From Symbiodinium sp. CCMP2592 (taxonomy: Eukaryota > Sar > Dinophyceae > Suessiales > Symbiodiniaceae), in NCBI GenBank assembly GCA_905221615.1, contig CAJNDT010000001.1, positions 62,001 through 126,000 on the forward strand: a stretch of 64,000 bases of DNA, in the 5' to 3' direction. Within the stretch, counting starts at the first letter, position 1. Each line of letters opens with the position of its first letter. The translations under genes were made by a program, and so were the position numbers. The notes beneath the pieces are model-generated. The model was given only the letters and a program-made list of their open reading frames with translations. It was not told the origin of the DNA and searched no databases. Below, in pieces: positions 22,571 through 34,841 of this stretch.

Positions 22571-23947
22571 CCATCAAGCCTCGACAACCCCGTGCAGCCT
22601 TGTGTGAAGCCCAATAAAAATCTCTTTGACTTGTGAGAAATCACGAAAAACCCAAACTCAAGCACCCCAACGCTCAACCCTGAACCCTAAACCCTAAACC
22701 AATAGTGAAGCCAGAACTGTTGAGCTGGCAGTTGACCTCGACGCCGGTCGGCAGCTGGCCAGTGGTAAAGTCGAACTCCTTGGTGCAGAGCGCAACAGTT
22801 TGTTTTTTGTTTTAAAAGCTCCTTTTCGATCTGCAGAGTGCTTTACGAAAGCCCGATTGGGCGAGCTGGTCACCAACTGTAGGCGACCATAGAAAAAACC
22901 CTCTATGCCCTCTCAGACAGCTTAGGGTTTAGGGTTTGGGCTTCCTGGCAGAACATTTAAGCTCCCTTCAGATGATTTCGGTGACAGGGGTTCGGGGTTC
23001 AACCACTTTGTTGCATGGCGGCCTTTGGCCAAAGCAATGGTGGAGAAGCCTGAAAAGCTCAACCGTTCCTTTTCTGGCCCCTTCTGTTTCAGCTTACTGC
23101 CTCCCGAGAAGGCTTCTAGGCTTTACGGTACTATACTGAACCCTAGCAAAAATTACAATTTTAGCTGTTTCTTAGGGATAAGAATAACCAAATAATAAAA
23201 ATTATTTCTAAGTACCCCTAAGGGTAGACCAACAACAACTGCAACCAAGCTTCATTGAACGTGCTGGTATAGCTGAGACCCGTCCCGTCTCGCTCAGCTT
23301 GCTCCAGCGGGCGCAACTGCCCCATCGGCACACCATTGCGATTTCCGCCATCATCATACTTCACCTGATGCGCATCTTTATATAGATTTTCAGGGCCATA
23401 CCCTAAACCCTTTAAACCCTAAACCATCCGGGGTTAAGCTTTCAGGCTTTGGGTATGGAGGTAGCAAGGTGGGTTTAAGGTTTAAGGTTTGGGGGTTCAG
23501 CTCCCTAAGATTCGAAGTGCCCAATAATCACAAACTCCCCAGACATACTGGCCCACAGCAATACCTACTGTCCTAAACTGATGACTGGGTTCTTCAGAGC
23601 CCTAGGTTTGGGACCGCCTGGAGAACCATGCTTAATCACTGGAGGTTTTGGTGACATTCGAGATTCCTGCTCTATGCCCTCTCTGTTTGCAACTGGACTC
23701 TGCTCTACTATGCCCTCTTTTTTGCAACTGGACTCCCTCTACACCCTAGGCTCGAAGAACACCGTTAACAGGCAATGTGTTTGGTGCTGCGCTTCGATTT
23801 CTGCGCTGACAATTAGGCAGCTTGGAAGCTTGACGAAACACGGGACCTTAACATACACACCAAATACAAAGGGAGTACAAAGGGGTCTGGATCAGTCTGG
23901 GTTTATGGGCTTTTGAGCCCTTGAAGTTTACGCTGGAGTTTCACTGT

Positions 23948-24045
23948 TATACCCAAAAGGGTCCAAGTAATAATATAGCATATACTTTTGGGGCCCAAAC
24001 ATCTACTAAGAGCCTCTTATGATGGTACATGGACCCTTTGGGATA
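23948..24045. mobile_element. Inverted-repeat element (single, family T)
   Basis: Arms ATACCCAAAAGGGTCCA and complement TGGACCCTTTGGGATA. Confidence 0.65.
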
Positions 24046-24102
24046 AAGATTGCCAAACGCCTCATTGGGGACTCACGAGGCCGGAGCCTGATGGCCATGG
24101 TA

Positions 24103-24203
24103 TGGGAGTTTCCCATTAGGGGTACCTTATTTTGGGGTCCTTAGAAGAAGAATCCTACTATTTAGGGTACTATATTGGGGTCCCCTATTTTCGGAAACAC
24201 CCG
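24103..24203. mobile_element. MITE family B, copy 4
   Basis: Arms TGGGAGTTTCCCATTAGGGG and complement, flanked by GTA on both sides. Confidence 0.75.
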
Positions 24204-24315
24204 TATAGGACTTGGCTAAGAGCTTTCGTTGATGGGGTTTAGGTTTTATCGCTCGAGTTTGTTGTGGGTACTGCCTTCTGTTGGCAGGCAAGCATTCTGG
24301 TACAGCTTTGATTTA

Positions 24316-24418
24316 TGGGAGTTTCCAAAATTCAGGGGTACCTTATCTTGGGGTCTTTATAATAAGGATCCAACTATTTAGGGTACTATATTAGGGTCCC
24401 CTATTTTCGGAAACCCCC
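24316..24418. mobile_element. MITE family B, copy 5
   Basis: Arms TGGGAGTTTCCAAAATTCAG and complement, flanked by TTAT on both sides; only 110 bp from copy 4 and in the same orientation. Confidence 0.75.
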
Positions 24419-24573
24419 TTATGCCTCCACACCTATTTGCAAGAAGAAGCGAGCACAGCGTTTCTGGAGTCATAAACCTGCTAATGTAGGAATCTGATTA
24501 AGAAACCCTGGGCCTATAACCCCCCAAACATGTTAGGATTCATATAAGGAGCCCTCATAAAGACCCAAGCTTG

Positions 24574-24685
24574 CCAGATCAGTTCCTATATCCCCTAATT
24601 AAGGAATATACCTTAAATCATATTAGGGTTCCTGCTACAATCTAAGGTATATATTCCTTAGTCACGGGATATTGGAGTCGCTGGG
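24574..24685. mobile_element. MITE family D, copy 5
   Basis: Arms CCAGATCAGTTCCTATATCC and near complement; more diverged than copies 3 and 4. Confidence 0.7.
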
Positions 24686-24989
24686 AAACATGTTATGCAC
24701 AGGTCTGCGGCAACTGTGCGCTCTAGAGACATCCTACGACTTGTCTTGCAGCTGGGACTCCCAAAACCCAAACCCAAACCCCAAAACCAAAACCCCCAAA
24801 CCCTCGCCCCTGCCCCCTGGGACTCCCTCATGCCGGCCAAAACCCCGGAACCCTCTAGGGTTTACTCTCTCACATCTCGGACTCAGCCAGGCGAGGTTCT
24901 TGGGTGCACTGTCGGTGTGATAGGGTTTAGGGTGTTAGAAAGCCTAGAGCCTTTTTTTGCACCCGTTCTGAGGCCGATGTGTGCTCTAG

Positions 24990-25207
24990 GCTTACACCCC
25001 TAGCAGTCGACAGCGAATCCAGCCAAGGTCGGTACATCGCACTTCGCCCCGTCATCGTGCACCTTTGTTACCTGTGTGGCGGACAGCGCTACACGCTAAA
25101 CCCAAATGCCGTCGTTTCGATGGTTCGCTCAAGGCGGGAAACTGCGGCAGTGACAGCAAGCAACCTAAGCCTCAATCCGGAAAAGCCTCAACGTGACAAC
25201 CTTCGCG
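24990..25207 (+). CDS. Candidate exon before a family Q element
   Basis: Open block with VDSESSQGRYIALRPVIVHL, CYLCGGQRYTLNPNAVV and a Lys/Asn-rich end, closing next to the family Q MITE. CYLC may be part of a zinc site but no partner is visible. Confidence 0.35.
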
Positions 25208-25304
25208 ACTCAGGACCCTAGCCCACAAAAGGATAAACTTCAGATTATGGCAGGAAATGGTACACCACCCAAAAAGTTAAAGTTCAAGGTTACTTACTCC
25301 GCAG
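25208..25304. mobile_element. MITE family Q (candidate introner), copy 3
   Basis: Left GACTCAGGACCCTAGCCCAC, right CAAGGTTACTTACTCCGCAG; follows the open block that ends about 25207. Confidence 0.55.
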
Positions 25305-25549
25305 GCTCCTTTTCTAAGGACTAAGACTGCCATGTATGTTTCCTGCAAAGCTAAGTTGCTTGGGCTGTAGGTATACCCTATTACCCATGGCCCCATACCG
25401 AAAAGAGTTCCAGGATTGACAAGTCTGATACTGTTAACGTTGTGGTGAGCATGTTGAAGCAGAATGCTTGATGTAGGAGTTGGGTTTAAACCCCCGGACG
25501 GGTCGGGGTCGGAGGCTTCGACACACAGGAGAGGATTCGGGCGCTCCAC

Positions 25550-25745
25550 ATGGTTCCTAGGGCACAGAATGGACACATGATATATGACATCCAGAAGCAT
25601 GCTAAACGCCAAGTTTGGCTGCGACTGGATGCAGAAATCCTTGCAGCTTCGGTCCTATCTCAAGCACCATACCATGACGAGAACATGGCACAGTTGGCAG
25701 CAGAAAATGTCATGTGCCTAGGGCGGAAGTCGACGAGAACATCCT
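25550..25745 (+). CDS. Candidate exon before a family F element
   Basis: KHAKRQVWLRLDAEILAASV, then LSQAPYHDENMAQLAAENVM; open to the start of the family F MITE. A minus-strand block at 25862-25980 (GFWEYEAAEESSRPYEAERQ) may be an exon of another gene. Confidence 0.38.
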
Positions 25746-25869
25746 TACTTGGAGGATCATGGGACTGAGTAGCTCTAGTTATAAGTCCCTCAATTGGGGT
25801 TATAAGTAATTATAAGTATAGTTACCCCAATCATAACCCTAGTTACTAAGTCCCATGATCCTTTAAGTA
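25746..25869. mobile_element. MITE family F, copy 2
   Basis: Arms ACTTGGAGGATCATGGGACT and near complement; begins where a coding-like block stops. Confidence 0.8.
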
Positions 25870-25973
25870 CATCAATTCTCGCCGTGCCGCAGTTCCAGTG
25901 GCGCACTTGCCTTTCGGCTTCGTAAGGTCGCGAACTTTCCTCGGCAGCTTCATACTCCCAGAAACCCATCTCC

Positions 25974-26101
25974 AAGGGTAAAAGGAGGGACCCTTACTAA
26001 GGAACCGTAGGTATATACCCTTAATATAGCTATTATATACCCATTATATAGCCCATTGTAGGGTAGGGGTCCCCATTAAGGCTCCCTCCTTTCCCCTTTG
26101 A
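25974..26101. mobile_element. MITE family G, copy 2
   Basis: Arms AAGGGTAAAAGGAGGGACCC and complement; interior in the opposite orientation to copy 1. Confidence 0.75.
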
Positions 26102-26128
26102 CCATCCTAAATATCACACTATGCAAAT

Positions 26129-26256
26129 TACTTGGAGGCTCATGGCACTTAGTAAGTAAGGTTATAAGTAGGTTATACTTAGGATAACCCCACTTAGGGG
26201 ACTTATAGCCTCACTTATAACCTACTTAGTAAGTCCCTGTTTAAAGGACCGTGGAG
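26129..26256. mobile_element. MITE family F, copy 3
   Basis: Arms TACTTGGAGGCTCATGGCAC and a decayed right arm; 28 bp after a family G element and followed by a 19-G run. Confidence 0.7.
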
Positions 26257-26264
26257 GTTCACGC

Positions 26265-26283
26265 GGGGGGGGGGGGGGGGGGG
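26265..26283 (+). repeat. Run of 19 G
   Basis: Uninterrupted poly-G after a decayed family F element; could be an assembly-sensitive site. C runs lie at 18290-18299 and near 38022-38041. Confidence 0.95.
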
Positions 26284-27323
26284 ATGGCCTCAGTCTGAAA
26301 CAGCTCACCCTGACTGTCATGTACCCACGGTTTCGCACCAGCAGGGTCTTTGTTTTTGAACAGCAGGTTCTTACGGGCTGGGGACCTGTGCTATCTCACA
26401 GGGGCTAGGCAAAGGAACCAACGAAAAGGTCGGACGCCATGCCGGGGCCTGAGCAACTAGGGCTTCCCTTATAGTCTCAATGAAACCACACTGTGATTTA
26501 CCACCAGACTGCTCTAACTACTAAGGCCCTTAGATTACGTCATATTGCATCAGCAAGCTCGTCTGTCGTTGATGGTCAGCTGCGTAGAATTGAAAGTTCA
26601 GGGCCCGAGGCTCAGAACGTAGGTTGGGGCAGTTGGGGGGGGCTGTCCGACTAGCTTCTTTTGACGAAGGTCCTACCACATGAAATACTTGAATCCCTCC
26701 CATGCTTTCCTGGGTCCCGAACCTTCTCGCAAGTCCTAAAAAAGCAAAGCAAAGAACCCTCCACTCTTAACCCTACAGCCTTGAACATAGTTCCTCAACT
26801 CTAAACGCTTAACTCAAATTCCTACACTGTCCTACACCCTAGAGCCCTAAACCCTCCAGTGCTCGACTTGGCCACTCGTTGACCCTGAAGACGTGCGAGG
26901 TTTCAGCCTCGTCCTCTGCATCCTTTGAGCACAAAAACTTAGCTTTGTTAAACAATGCTTCAGGCTTGAAGGATATGGTTCAGGGTTGGGGAAAGTCTGC
27001 TTTAGGCTTTAGGGAGTTAGGTTCGGGGTTCTAGATTCTAGGGTTTCTCGCTCTCTATCTCTGCCGCGCCATTCCGAAGGGTCTCGCTACGCAAGGCACG
27101 TAATGGCAGGCTTGAGTATCAGGAGTCATTGTGCGAACGCAGAGCCTCCCTTCTCCAAGCGCACACCATGAAATTCTAGGGTTCACACTAGTGGTGTGAC
27201 ATCGCGCCTCATTCTGGTCGGCATCATCATCCTGATCCAGGACAGGGGGATGGAGTGAAGCTCTTGCGACATGGGGAACTGCAGGCGAAGCTTCAGAGCT
27301 TGATGCTTCTTTAGGCCTGAAAT

Positions 27324-27433
27324 GGGGGTTTCCGAACATTAGGCCCCAGGGGCACCTTATTTCAGGGTCCTTTTAATGAGGATCCTACTATATAGGGTAC
27401 TAAATTAGGGTCCCCTGTTTTCGGAAACTCCCA
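27324..27433. mobile_element. MITE family B, copy 6
   Basis: Arms GGGGGTTTCCGAACATTAGG and complement; centre GAGGATCCTACTATATAGGG. Confidence 0.7.
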
Positions 27434-27531
27434 AAATTGCATCCATGGTCCAAGTCTGTTATGCCTGAGATGGGGTTGGGACTCCCGAGTCTTCACCTCT
27501 TTCACCCATACATGAGGTCAGCTTTGCAAGC

Positions 27532-27708
27532 AAACCCTAAACCCTAAACCCTACACCCTAAACCCTAAACCCTAAATCCTACACCCTAAACCCTATACAC
27601 CCTAAACCCTGAATCCTACACCCTAAACCCTAAACCATACACCCTAAACCCTAAATCCTACACCCTAAACCCTACACCCTAGTTGCTACACCCTAAACCC
27701 TAAACCCT
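27532..27708 (-). repeat. CCCTAAA array with ACACCCTAAA higher-order pattern
   Basis: Telomeric words are grouped in units of about 21-24 bp punctuated by TACACC or ATCCT. Confidence 0.9.
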
Positions 27709-28271
27709 CTATCGCACAGGAGCCCAGGTACCTCCTCTTCCTCGTCTTCGTCATCGCCAAGCAGTTCTAGAGCGGCAGCGCCTACCTTTCAAGGCTTAGG
27801 GGTTTGGGGGTTTAGGATTTCGGGCTTAGGGTTTAGGGGTTTAGGGTCTATAAGGGTTTAAGGCTTTATTAAACTTATTATTGCGGCTTTAGGTCGATGA
27901 CGCCGGGAAACTAATCCTATGACTCCCTTCGGAATAGCGGGTAGCTCGGGTATACAGCAAGTGCTCAGAAAAGCAGCTTTAGTGGGAGTTTCAGAAAACG
28001 AGAGCCCTGAAGTAGTCAGATTCTTTTTGTAAGGAGCCCTACATATGGATACCCAAATTTTTAAGAACCCCCGAGCAGTTAGCCATTTCTTAACTTAAGA
28101 CCCAAACCCTGAAACGTTAAAACCCTATCACGTCCAATATCTTGTCCGCTAAAACCCCAAACCCTAAAGCCCTAAACCTCCTAAACCTCTGAGCCCTATG
28201 ACTAAGACCCTAAACCCTAAACCTTAAGCCCCAAACACTAAACGACTGAGATACTACGAAGTCTGCTTCTT

Positions 28272-28403
28272 TTGGCCCTTGTCCTTTTAGGAATAATAGA
28301 CAGAGCCCTATACCGATATCCCTTAATAGGAATTATCTAAGAAGGTCTACTAGCCGGTCTGTTTATTCTTTTGGGGGAACCATGAAGAAGGACAAGGCTG
28401 GCC
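28272..28403. mobile_element. Inverted-repeat element (single, family P)
   Basis: Left TTGGCCCTTGTCCTTTTAGG, right GAAGGACAAGGCTGGCC, with TAATAGACAG / CTGTTTATT inside. Confidence 0.55.
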
Positions 28404-29055
28404 TATGCCTACGAAAAGGTCCTATCATCCACACCGGACACCTCGGGACTCCAAGGTCTTGCTACGGTTTTTTTCCCTCCTACCTAGCAAGGACGAAGCC
28501 CGCATTGCAGGGAGTCTTGAGAGGAACAGTCGTAAAAACAGCCACATTCCGCAGCTAATTTGCTGGCTACGGTTTAGGGTTTAGGACTTAAGTTTGAACC
28601 TACTGTAGGGGCCTTAATAAAATAATAGGGTTCCGCTTAAAAGGGTTCAGAAGGGGGGCTACTATAAGGGATCTATAAGGGTGCTATACTGTAGGGGCCT
28701 TAACAATATATAAGTATACTAAGGAACCCCCAAAACTGGCTCTCCGATTGAAACACACCACCTTATTATGCTGAAAGGAGAAAGGCCCAAAGCCACTCAA
28801 TGAACTCCCTGAGCCATAAGCTACATCCTTTTTGCCCTGCACCTCCCCCAGACTCCAACATCATCGTAACCCGAGCCCTCTACTTCCCCATGGTCACGAC
28901 CCTGTACCTCTTTGCATCTGGTCCCCAAGGAAGTTAGCCAGTAAACCTAGATGCCAGGACCCGACACTCGCACCGACCATGTCCGCATCATGACACTTCC
29001 ATGCTCTTAAACTCATGCATAAAACCTTTAGGAAACTACCCACGATCCTAAACCT

Positions 29056-29185
29056 CAAGGGTAAAAGGAGGGACCCTCAACAAGGACCCCTAGGTATATA
29101 CCCTTAATATAGCTATTCTATACCCATTATATAGCCCATTATAGGGTAAGGGTCCCCATTAAGGGTCTTCCTTTTCCCCTTTGAA
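29056..29185. mobile_element. MITE family G, copy 3
   Basis: Almost the same sequence as 25974-26101, suggesting recent spread. Confidence 0.8.
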
Positions 29186-31354
29186 AACCCCTAGTGCAAG
29201 CCCCAAAAGATACGATGCCGAAGGCACGTTGAGTGTCGGACCATCTGCACCAGATCCAAACTGTACCTGGCACATCGAGGGTGGTTTTCTCACTGGCCCA
29301 AAACCCAAGGAAATAAAATTTGAAACTTTCAGAATCGACTACCTTATAAGAACCACAAAAGTTGAAAACAGCCAATAAGTTTTTCCCCCTCCTAGCTAGC
29401 ATGGACGAGGGTGGCTCAAAGTTAAAGCTTTAGGGTTTTCAATTCAGGGTTTAGGGCTTTCCCTAAACCCCTAAACCCTAAACCCTGATCGCTTAAGCCC
29501 TAAACTCCTTTTTACACCTGGACTACGCATATGCCAGGAACTGAGGCGCCGACTGTGCTGTGCCCTAAACTCCTAAACCCCAAACCCGAATCGCTTAAGC
29601 CCTAAACTCCTTTGAGGCTTCCTGTTCAGAGTGTACCGAGTCGTCGAACGACTGTCATCCGGGAGCTTCAAGAACTTCATTCATAGTATAAGGGCCTTAA
29701 TAACTAGAATAGGGGTTCCTTTTAAGGGTCTATAAAGGCTATACTATAAGGGTCACTATAAGGCTACTATATAGTATAGGAAAATTAAAATAAGGAACCT
29801 TGAAAATAGTATAGGTATTTATCCCGCCCGCTCAGCTGTCAACTTGCCCAAACCGGATACTATATGGGCTCTATGATATAGGGCCTTAACACGTGCAATA
29901 GGGACTTGGGGGGGGGTATGTTATACGATAATCCTCTGCATGATAATTCCGGGTGAAGGGTTTCAGGGTTTGGGGTTCGCTGATTTCGCCTCCTTCATTC
30001 CACCACTTCCATCGAGCACAGCAAGCAACGACTCAGCCAAGTCATGACCCGTCCATGTCAACATGGTCCCGCATGCCGTGTGTTCTGACATGCTCACCAG
30101 CTGGTCAATCAGCTTCTGTGCACATGGCTTCTTGACCCCTTTTCTTCTGTTTTCACTCTCAGGCGCGGCAATCAACCGGCCAGAACCGTAGCCAGCTATT
30201 CTGTATCCAGCCACGTATTATGTGGGCAGTTAAACCTAATCAGTTCCCTGTCAACGTCCCTATACTCCAGTACCCGCACCCTGAACCATAAATGGGTATA
30301 TAATTATGTGTAAAGACATATATGTATATACACATATATATACATATGTCTATCTGATATATCTATGTACTTTTTGTGTGTCTGTATGTGTGTGTATAAG
30401 AGATATGTATATATGCATGTTTGTGTGTGCATATGTATGAATATACCTGCATATATACATATGTATATATAGGTGTATCCATGAGTGTCTCTGTCGCCAC
30501 ATACATACAGATGTACTTATCATGTATGTGCTGAATTGTTCGTGGTTGCTTCTAAGTACGAAAAATCCAAAGCTTCGCTTTGGGGATCCCCACAACCAAA
30601 AACCAAACAGCTCGAGCCACGAATCCGAAACACCATTGTGCCAACCCGGGCCCCCAAACCTGAAAAGGTTCAGGGTTTAGGGTTTGGGGGTAAAGGATTT
30701 GGGGAACTCCTATACCCTCAAGTGTTTAGGGTTGAGGGAACTCTAAATCAACATCCTAAACTTAATGCTGTCCGCCGGTGCCTCAACCACTTGCTTGCCC
30801 TCCTTCCTCAGCAACGTTGATCATAGAGTTTCGTTCATCTGTGGGTTTCTCAAAGCCGAAGGTACCTTAAGTACAAGCTTATAGTCAACATCCGATTATT
30901 CAGGGTCCATAATTGGAGGTTCCATACTAAAACCAGAAATTCCTAAAGCCTGCAGCCTAAACCCCACGTGTGGCTCGTGGTCCAGCGTCCAAAGCCCGGA
31001 AAACCCTCCACATGTTTCGTGGGTTGTTTGGTTGCAAGGCCTTGGCTTCTAGGGTTCGATACGTAAATCCCAGGCCATATACTATCATATAACGGCATGC
31101 TAACCTCACTATCCCGACGCCCTGCATTAGACACTCCTTGCGGTTTTGAAACGCGAAATCCAAAACTTCTTTTTTTGCTTGTCTGAATACTCTGCTAACA
31201 TGGAAGAGTTACAGCAATGCCTCAGGCTAAAACAGAAGTCCCTGAGTGTAAACTCCAATGGAAAAGGGTCCCAGAAATTCGTGAGGGTCAGGCTTGCTTG
31301 CTACCGTTACATCCAAGGCGGGCCCCTCTCGGATGAGAGAATCACGACAGTCAA

Positions 31355-31590
31355 TCATGGTTCAACATCTTCGGCCCATCCCAGCTCTTCTAGGGCCCAG
31401 TTCAGGTACTGAGTGTTGTCCGCCAGTCGGTCCTCCAGCAGCCGGTTCTTTTCTTCCCGCTCCCGCAGATGATGACGAAGGGAAGATGCTTGTAACTCAA
31501 ACGCATCCTTCGCCAGCTGCGCTTCATGGAGCTTCAGCCGCACCTCGCTCCCACAAGCCTCTCCGTGTTCCCAGTCTTTCATCAGCTGCT
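31355..31590 (-). CDS. Candidate coiled-coil exon
   Basis: QQLMKDWEHGEACGSEVRLK, then a heptad-like LHEAQLAKDAFELQASSLRH and EREEKNRLLEDRLADNTQYL, stop TGA. Upstream on the same strand 31600-31763 (MRSLYALTISEHAECFACYM) is open in another frame and could be joined by a splice. The + strand Ala/Ser-rich frame is the weaker reading. Confidence 0.48.
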
Positions 31591-31814
31591 GCCGTCGCGG
31601 TAGGCAAGGCGGCATTCTTCGCCCGTCTCATGTAAGCTGACATGCAATGGAACGTGTTCACAAGGTGCACGCTACCAGAAGTGGCTTCTTCCCCGCACAC
31701 AGCCATGTAACAGGCGAAGCATTCAGCATGTTCAGAGATCGTCAGGGCGTACAAAGATCTCACGGTGCATTTTTGTGCACGACTTCAAACTGCTACCAAA
31801 AGCTTGAGCCCCGT

Positions 31815-31911
31815 CTACTGTAGGGGCCCTAATAACTAGAGTATGGTTTTGGGGCCCAGTATGCTACAATAAGGAACCCTAAAAAAGAATTGGTAAATCT
31901 TTAAACCCCTG
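31815..31911. mobile_element. MITE family H, copy 2
   Basis: CTACTGTAGGGGCCCTAATA at the left, decayed right arm. Other decayed or compound family H copies lie near 9490-9545, 21620-21725, 28605-28735, 29685-29830, 45664-46032, 48836-48905 and 50818-50880. Confidence 0.6.
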
Positions 31912-32005
31912 TAACTTTGTGGTCTTAGTGGTTGAGGGTTTAGGCGTCTGTTGGTCCTGAGCCCCGTCTACTGTCCAGCGCCCCGGCACAAACTCCCGAA
32001 AGATA

Positions 32006-32116
32006 TGAGTGGCTGTCAAAATTATGCTCCTTTTTTTGGGGTTCTTAATCTAGTACGGCACCTTTTTTTTTAGGGTACCCAACAAAAGGGACCCCTAATT
32101 TATGACAACCGCCCTC
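32006..32116. mobile_element. MITE family A, copy 5
   Basis: Arms GAGTGGCTGTCAAAATTATG and complement; T-rich centre. Confidence 0.7.
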
Positions 32117-32300
32117 ATCTATATCACAAGCGTATGGTGTGGTGAGAACTGAGGACTCCTGGATCCGAAACCTTCTCCATAACTAACGCTGCAAATAAAG
32201 CCCGGGTCCTAAATCCTAACAAGACTGTAAATTATAGGGTTCCTTTGAAGGGGTCTATATATAAGGGCTAGAGTTAAGGGATCTATAATGGTACTATAAT

Positions 32301-32402
32301 AACTAAGCAGTGGTTTTGGGGTTCCTTTGGCTCTTGAGCTCCGTATTTAATAGGGATTATCATCATCCCTGGCTCCTTAGCTCCACCAATACCAATGGAT
32401 AG
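32301..32402. mobile_element. MITE family N, copy 1
   Basis: AACTAAGCAGTGGTTTTGGG to CCAATACCAATGGATAG; imperfect arms with a central GGGATTATCATCATCCC palindrome. Confidence 0.75.
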
Positions 32403-32504
32403 ATAACAAGAGACTGGATCGTAGTTTCGGGGGCCAAGAAGTATTCAGTAAAAGGTATCTCTCTCGGACAATGGTGGAAATTATAAAGTCTCGCGAAGTG
32501 CCAC

Positions 32505-32626
32505 CTACTGGTAATACAATGGCTGTAATAGTTAGAATAGAAGAGGGTTTGGAGGTATATTATACTATAATTACGTACAGTAAGGAACCCCCCAAAACCC
32601 CATTCTAATCAAAGGCCCCTACACTG
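32505..32626. mobile_element. MITE family H, copy 3
   Basis: CTACTGGTAATACAATGGCT at the left and GGCCCCTACACTGG at the right around ATACTATAATTACGTACAGT. Confidence 0.55.
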
Positions 32627-32687
32627 GACCCTCTAAACCCTGAACCTTAAAACCCTAAACCCTAAAAACTCTCAGCCCTAAAACCCT

Positions 32688-32788
32688 ACAGTAGAAGCCA
32701 GAAAGTTGGAATACCATTATTGTAACCCCTTTAAGGTAAATTATAGGGGATCCTACCATTAATCCATATTCCAACTTTCTGGAGTTCC
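32688..32788. mobile_element. MITE family E, copy 4
   Basis: Arms ACAGTAGAAGCCAGAAAGTT and complement; closest to the nested copy at 13311. Confidence 0.75.
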
Positions 32789-32817
32789 CTTTAAGCCGTG
32801 ACCCCCTAAGCCATCTC

Positions 32818-32942
32818 TACTTGGAGGATCATGGGACTTAGTAAGTAGGTTAGAAGTGGGGTTATAAGTCCCCTAAGTGGGGTTATCCTAAGTATAACCT
32901 ACTTATAACCTTACTTACTAAGTCCCATGATCCTGTAAGTAG
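32818..32942. mobile_element. MITE family F, copy 4
   Basis: Near-perfect arms TACTTGGAGGATCATGGGAC and complement; a solo right arm of the same family lies at 33010-33041. Confidence 0.85.
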
Positions 32943-33125
32943 ACCCTAAAACCCCTCTTATAGAACCCCTATAGATCTCTTTAAAGGAGCCCTTTAAGGA
33001 ACCCTATAAACTTACTAAGTCCCATATGAGCCTCCAAGTGGAGCCCTTAGTAGCCGAGCTGCATCTGCACGGTCTTCACGCGGCCCGTCTGACCCAAAAA
33101 GGCCTCGGGCTGCTTTGAGGGTTTG

Positions 33126-33215
33126 GGTTGAGGGTTTAGGGGGTTTAGGGGGTTTAGGGGGTTTAGGGGGTTTAGGGTTTAGGGGTTTAGGGGTTTAGGG
33201 GTTTAGGGTTTAGGA
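33126..33215 (+). repeat. TTTAGGG(G) array
   Basis: About 12 units with GGGGTTTAGG expansions. Confidence 0.9.
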
Positions 33216-33383
33216 TTTGGGTTTAGGGGGTTGATTGAGGGTGTAGGGCTTAGGGTGTAGGGTTTAGGGCTGATTGAGGGTGTAGGGCGGGTAGGGCTTT
33301 TGGGACTCTGAGGGTGGCGTTTCTCGTTTCAGGGCCGAACGTCTACCTGAAGCTACCATACCCTACTTTCTGTAGGTTACTCA

Positions 33384-33485
33384 TGGGTGGTTGTTAAAAT
33401 TATGGTCCCTTTTTGGGTCCTTATTATACTACGGCAACTAACATTTGGGGTAGCAAAAAGGGGCCATAATTTTGACAACTACCCA
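33384..33485. mobile_element. MITE family A, copy 6
   Basis: Arms TGGGTGGTTGTTAAAATTAT and complement; centre TACTACGGCAACTAACATTT shared with copies 5 and 7. Confidence 0.8.
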
Positions 33486-33679
33486 TATAAACCCTATAGT
33501 ATCGAGCTTAATTATAGGGACCCCACCAAAAAACGGCAGGTTTTGGTAGGATAAGGTGAGTTTCAGGGGTTTGGGCTTTCAGGGCTGTCTTTAGAGCTTC
33601 AGGGCTTGGGGTAACTGACTTCTGGGACTCGACCGGCAGATACTTCGGGTTTCAGGGTTTAGGGTTTAGTGGTTTGGGG

Positions 33680-33740
33680 GTTTCGACGCTCACACTCGCA
33701 CAGGCAGGCAAGGCTCCACATAGTCCAACGTATCTCCACT
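33680..33740. repeat. Telomere-linked repeat CGACGCTCACACTCGCAC
   Basis: GACGCTCACACTCGCACA, then GGCAGGCAAGGCT and ACATAGTCC, directly after TTTAGGG words. Related copies: 2805-2840, 10685-10720, 48920-48950, 49040-49095, 49978-50010. Each sits beside a telomeric word, so it may travel with it. Confidence 0.75.
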
Positions 33741-34729
33741 AAAGCCAGCGGCCAATGAGGGTCAATCAGAAGCGAGTAAATAAATGCATTACACATATTC
33801 ACCCTCACGGCTACTTCGGCTAGTTTGCTGGGCATTGCCCCTGTTTCAAAAGGTTGAAACTCTTCCTAGTGGAAGTCATGGCCTTGCACAACAAATTCCA
33901 CTCCTCGCAATCTACTTTAGCTTGTGAGGTCTGTTCCCTCCGTCACCCCGTCAAGTGGAGTTCCTCTCACGCACGAGCTTCGCCGGTTTGAATTCTCCTC
34001 TGGCCGCAAGCGGCTACCACATCGGGTGTGGCCCCCTGTGTTCTGACACGCAGCCCACTTTCCACGCCTTCGATCGGGCATCTAGCGTGGCATACCTCAG
34101 TGGGAGGGGTCGTGGCTAGATTCAGTGTTTCGGTCACCAGGTGGCGGGAACCAGCCCCCGGCCTGGTCCCCGCAACCACCTGGGGTTTAGGGTTTAGGGG
34201 TTTAGGCAAGTCATAAGATGGCTGCCCCGAAATTCCAAAACCTTCACATCTACACGCATACAATACAATACCATACAACACGATACCATACATTACAATA
34301 CATTACAGCGGCAAGACAGAACAAGACATTAAATACATTACATTACATACATACACACGTGCATACACATACACACACACACACAAACTTGCAACATAGA
34401 TACAGAAGCCCGTGCACCCCCGAGATCCCCAATTCACGAAAAACCCTCGCCGCTAGTCTTAACCAGCAGAAGTGCTCATAAAAGACAAAGCAGTGAGGTA
34501 CAGTACTCTGTAAGGTTCTCTTTATCCCTACCGCATGGGGCTGCATTCTAACATGCTTCCCAAGGAAAGCCCAGCGTACTCTATATTGTAAATTCATGCC
34601 TTTTTGCACAGACTTGTATATGCCCGCCTGGATGTCGGACACCCCAAACCCTAAATCCCTAAAGCCCCAAACCTAAACCCTGAATTCCTGAAACCTGATA
34701 GAACCTGGATCTCTTACAGAGCCCTTTGA

Positions 34730-34841
34730 CTAGACCCAAGAGTAACCTAGGAATAAAAAGGCTGCCCTTGTTGGTTTAAGGGGGCGTATAAGGGAACCTA
34801 AACCCTAAAAAAGGAAATAAGGGCCTACTCTGGGTCCTAGT
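34730..34841. mobile_element. MITE family L, copy 2
   Basis: Arms CTAGACCCAAGAGTAACCTA and near complement; interior GGAATAAAAAGG and AAGGGAACCTA shared with copy 1. Confidence 0.65.
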
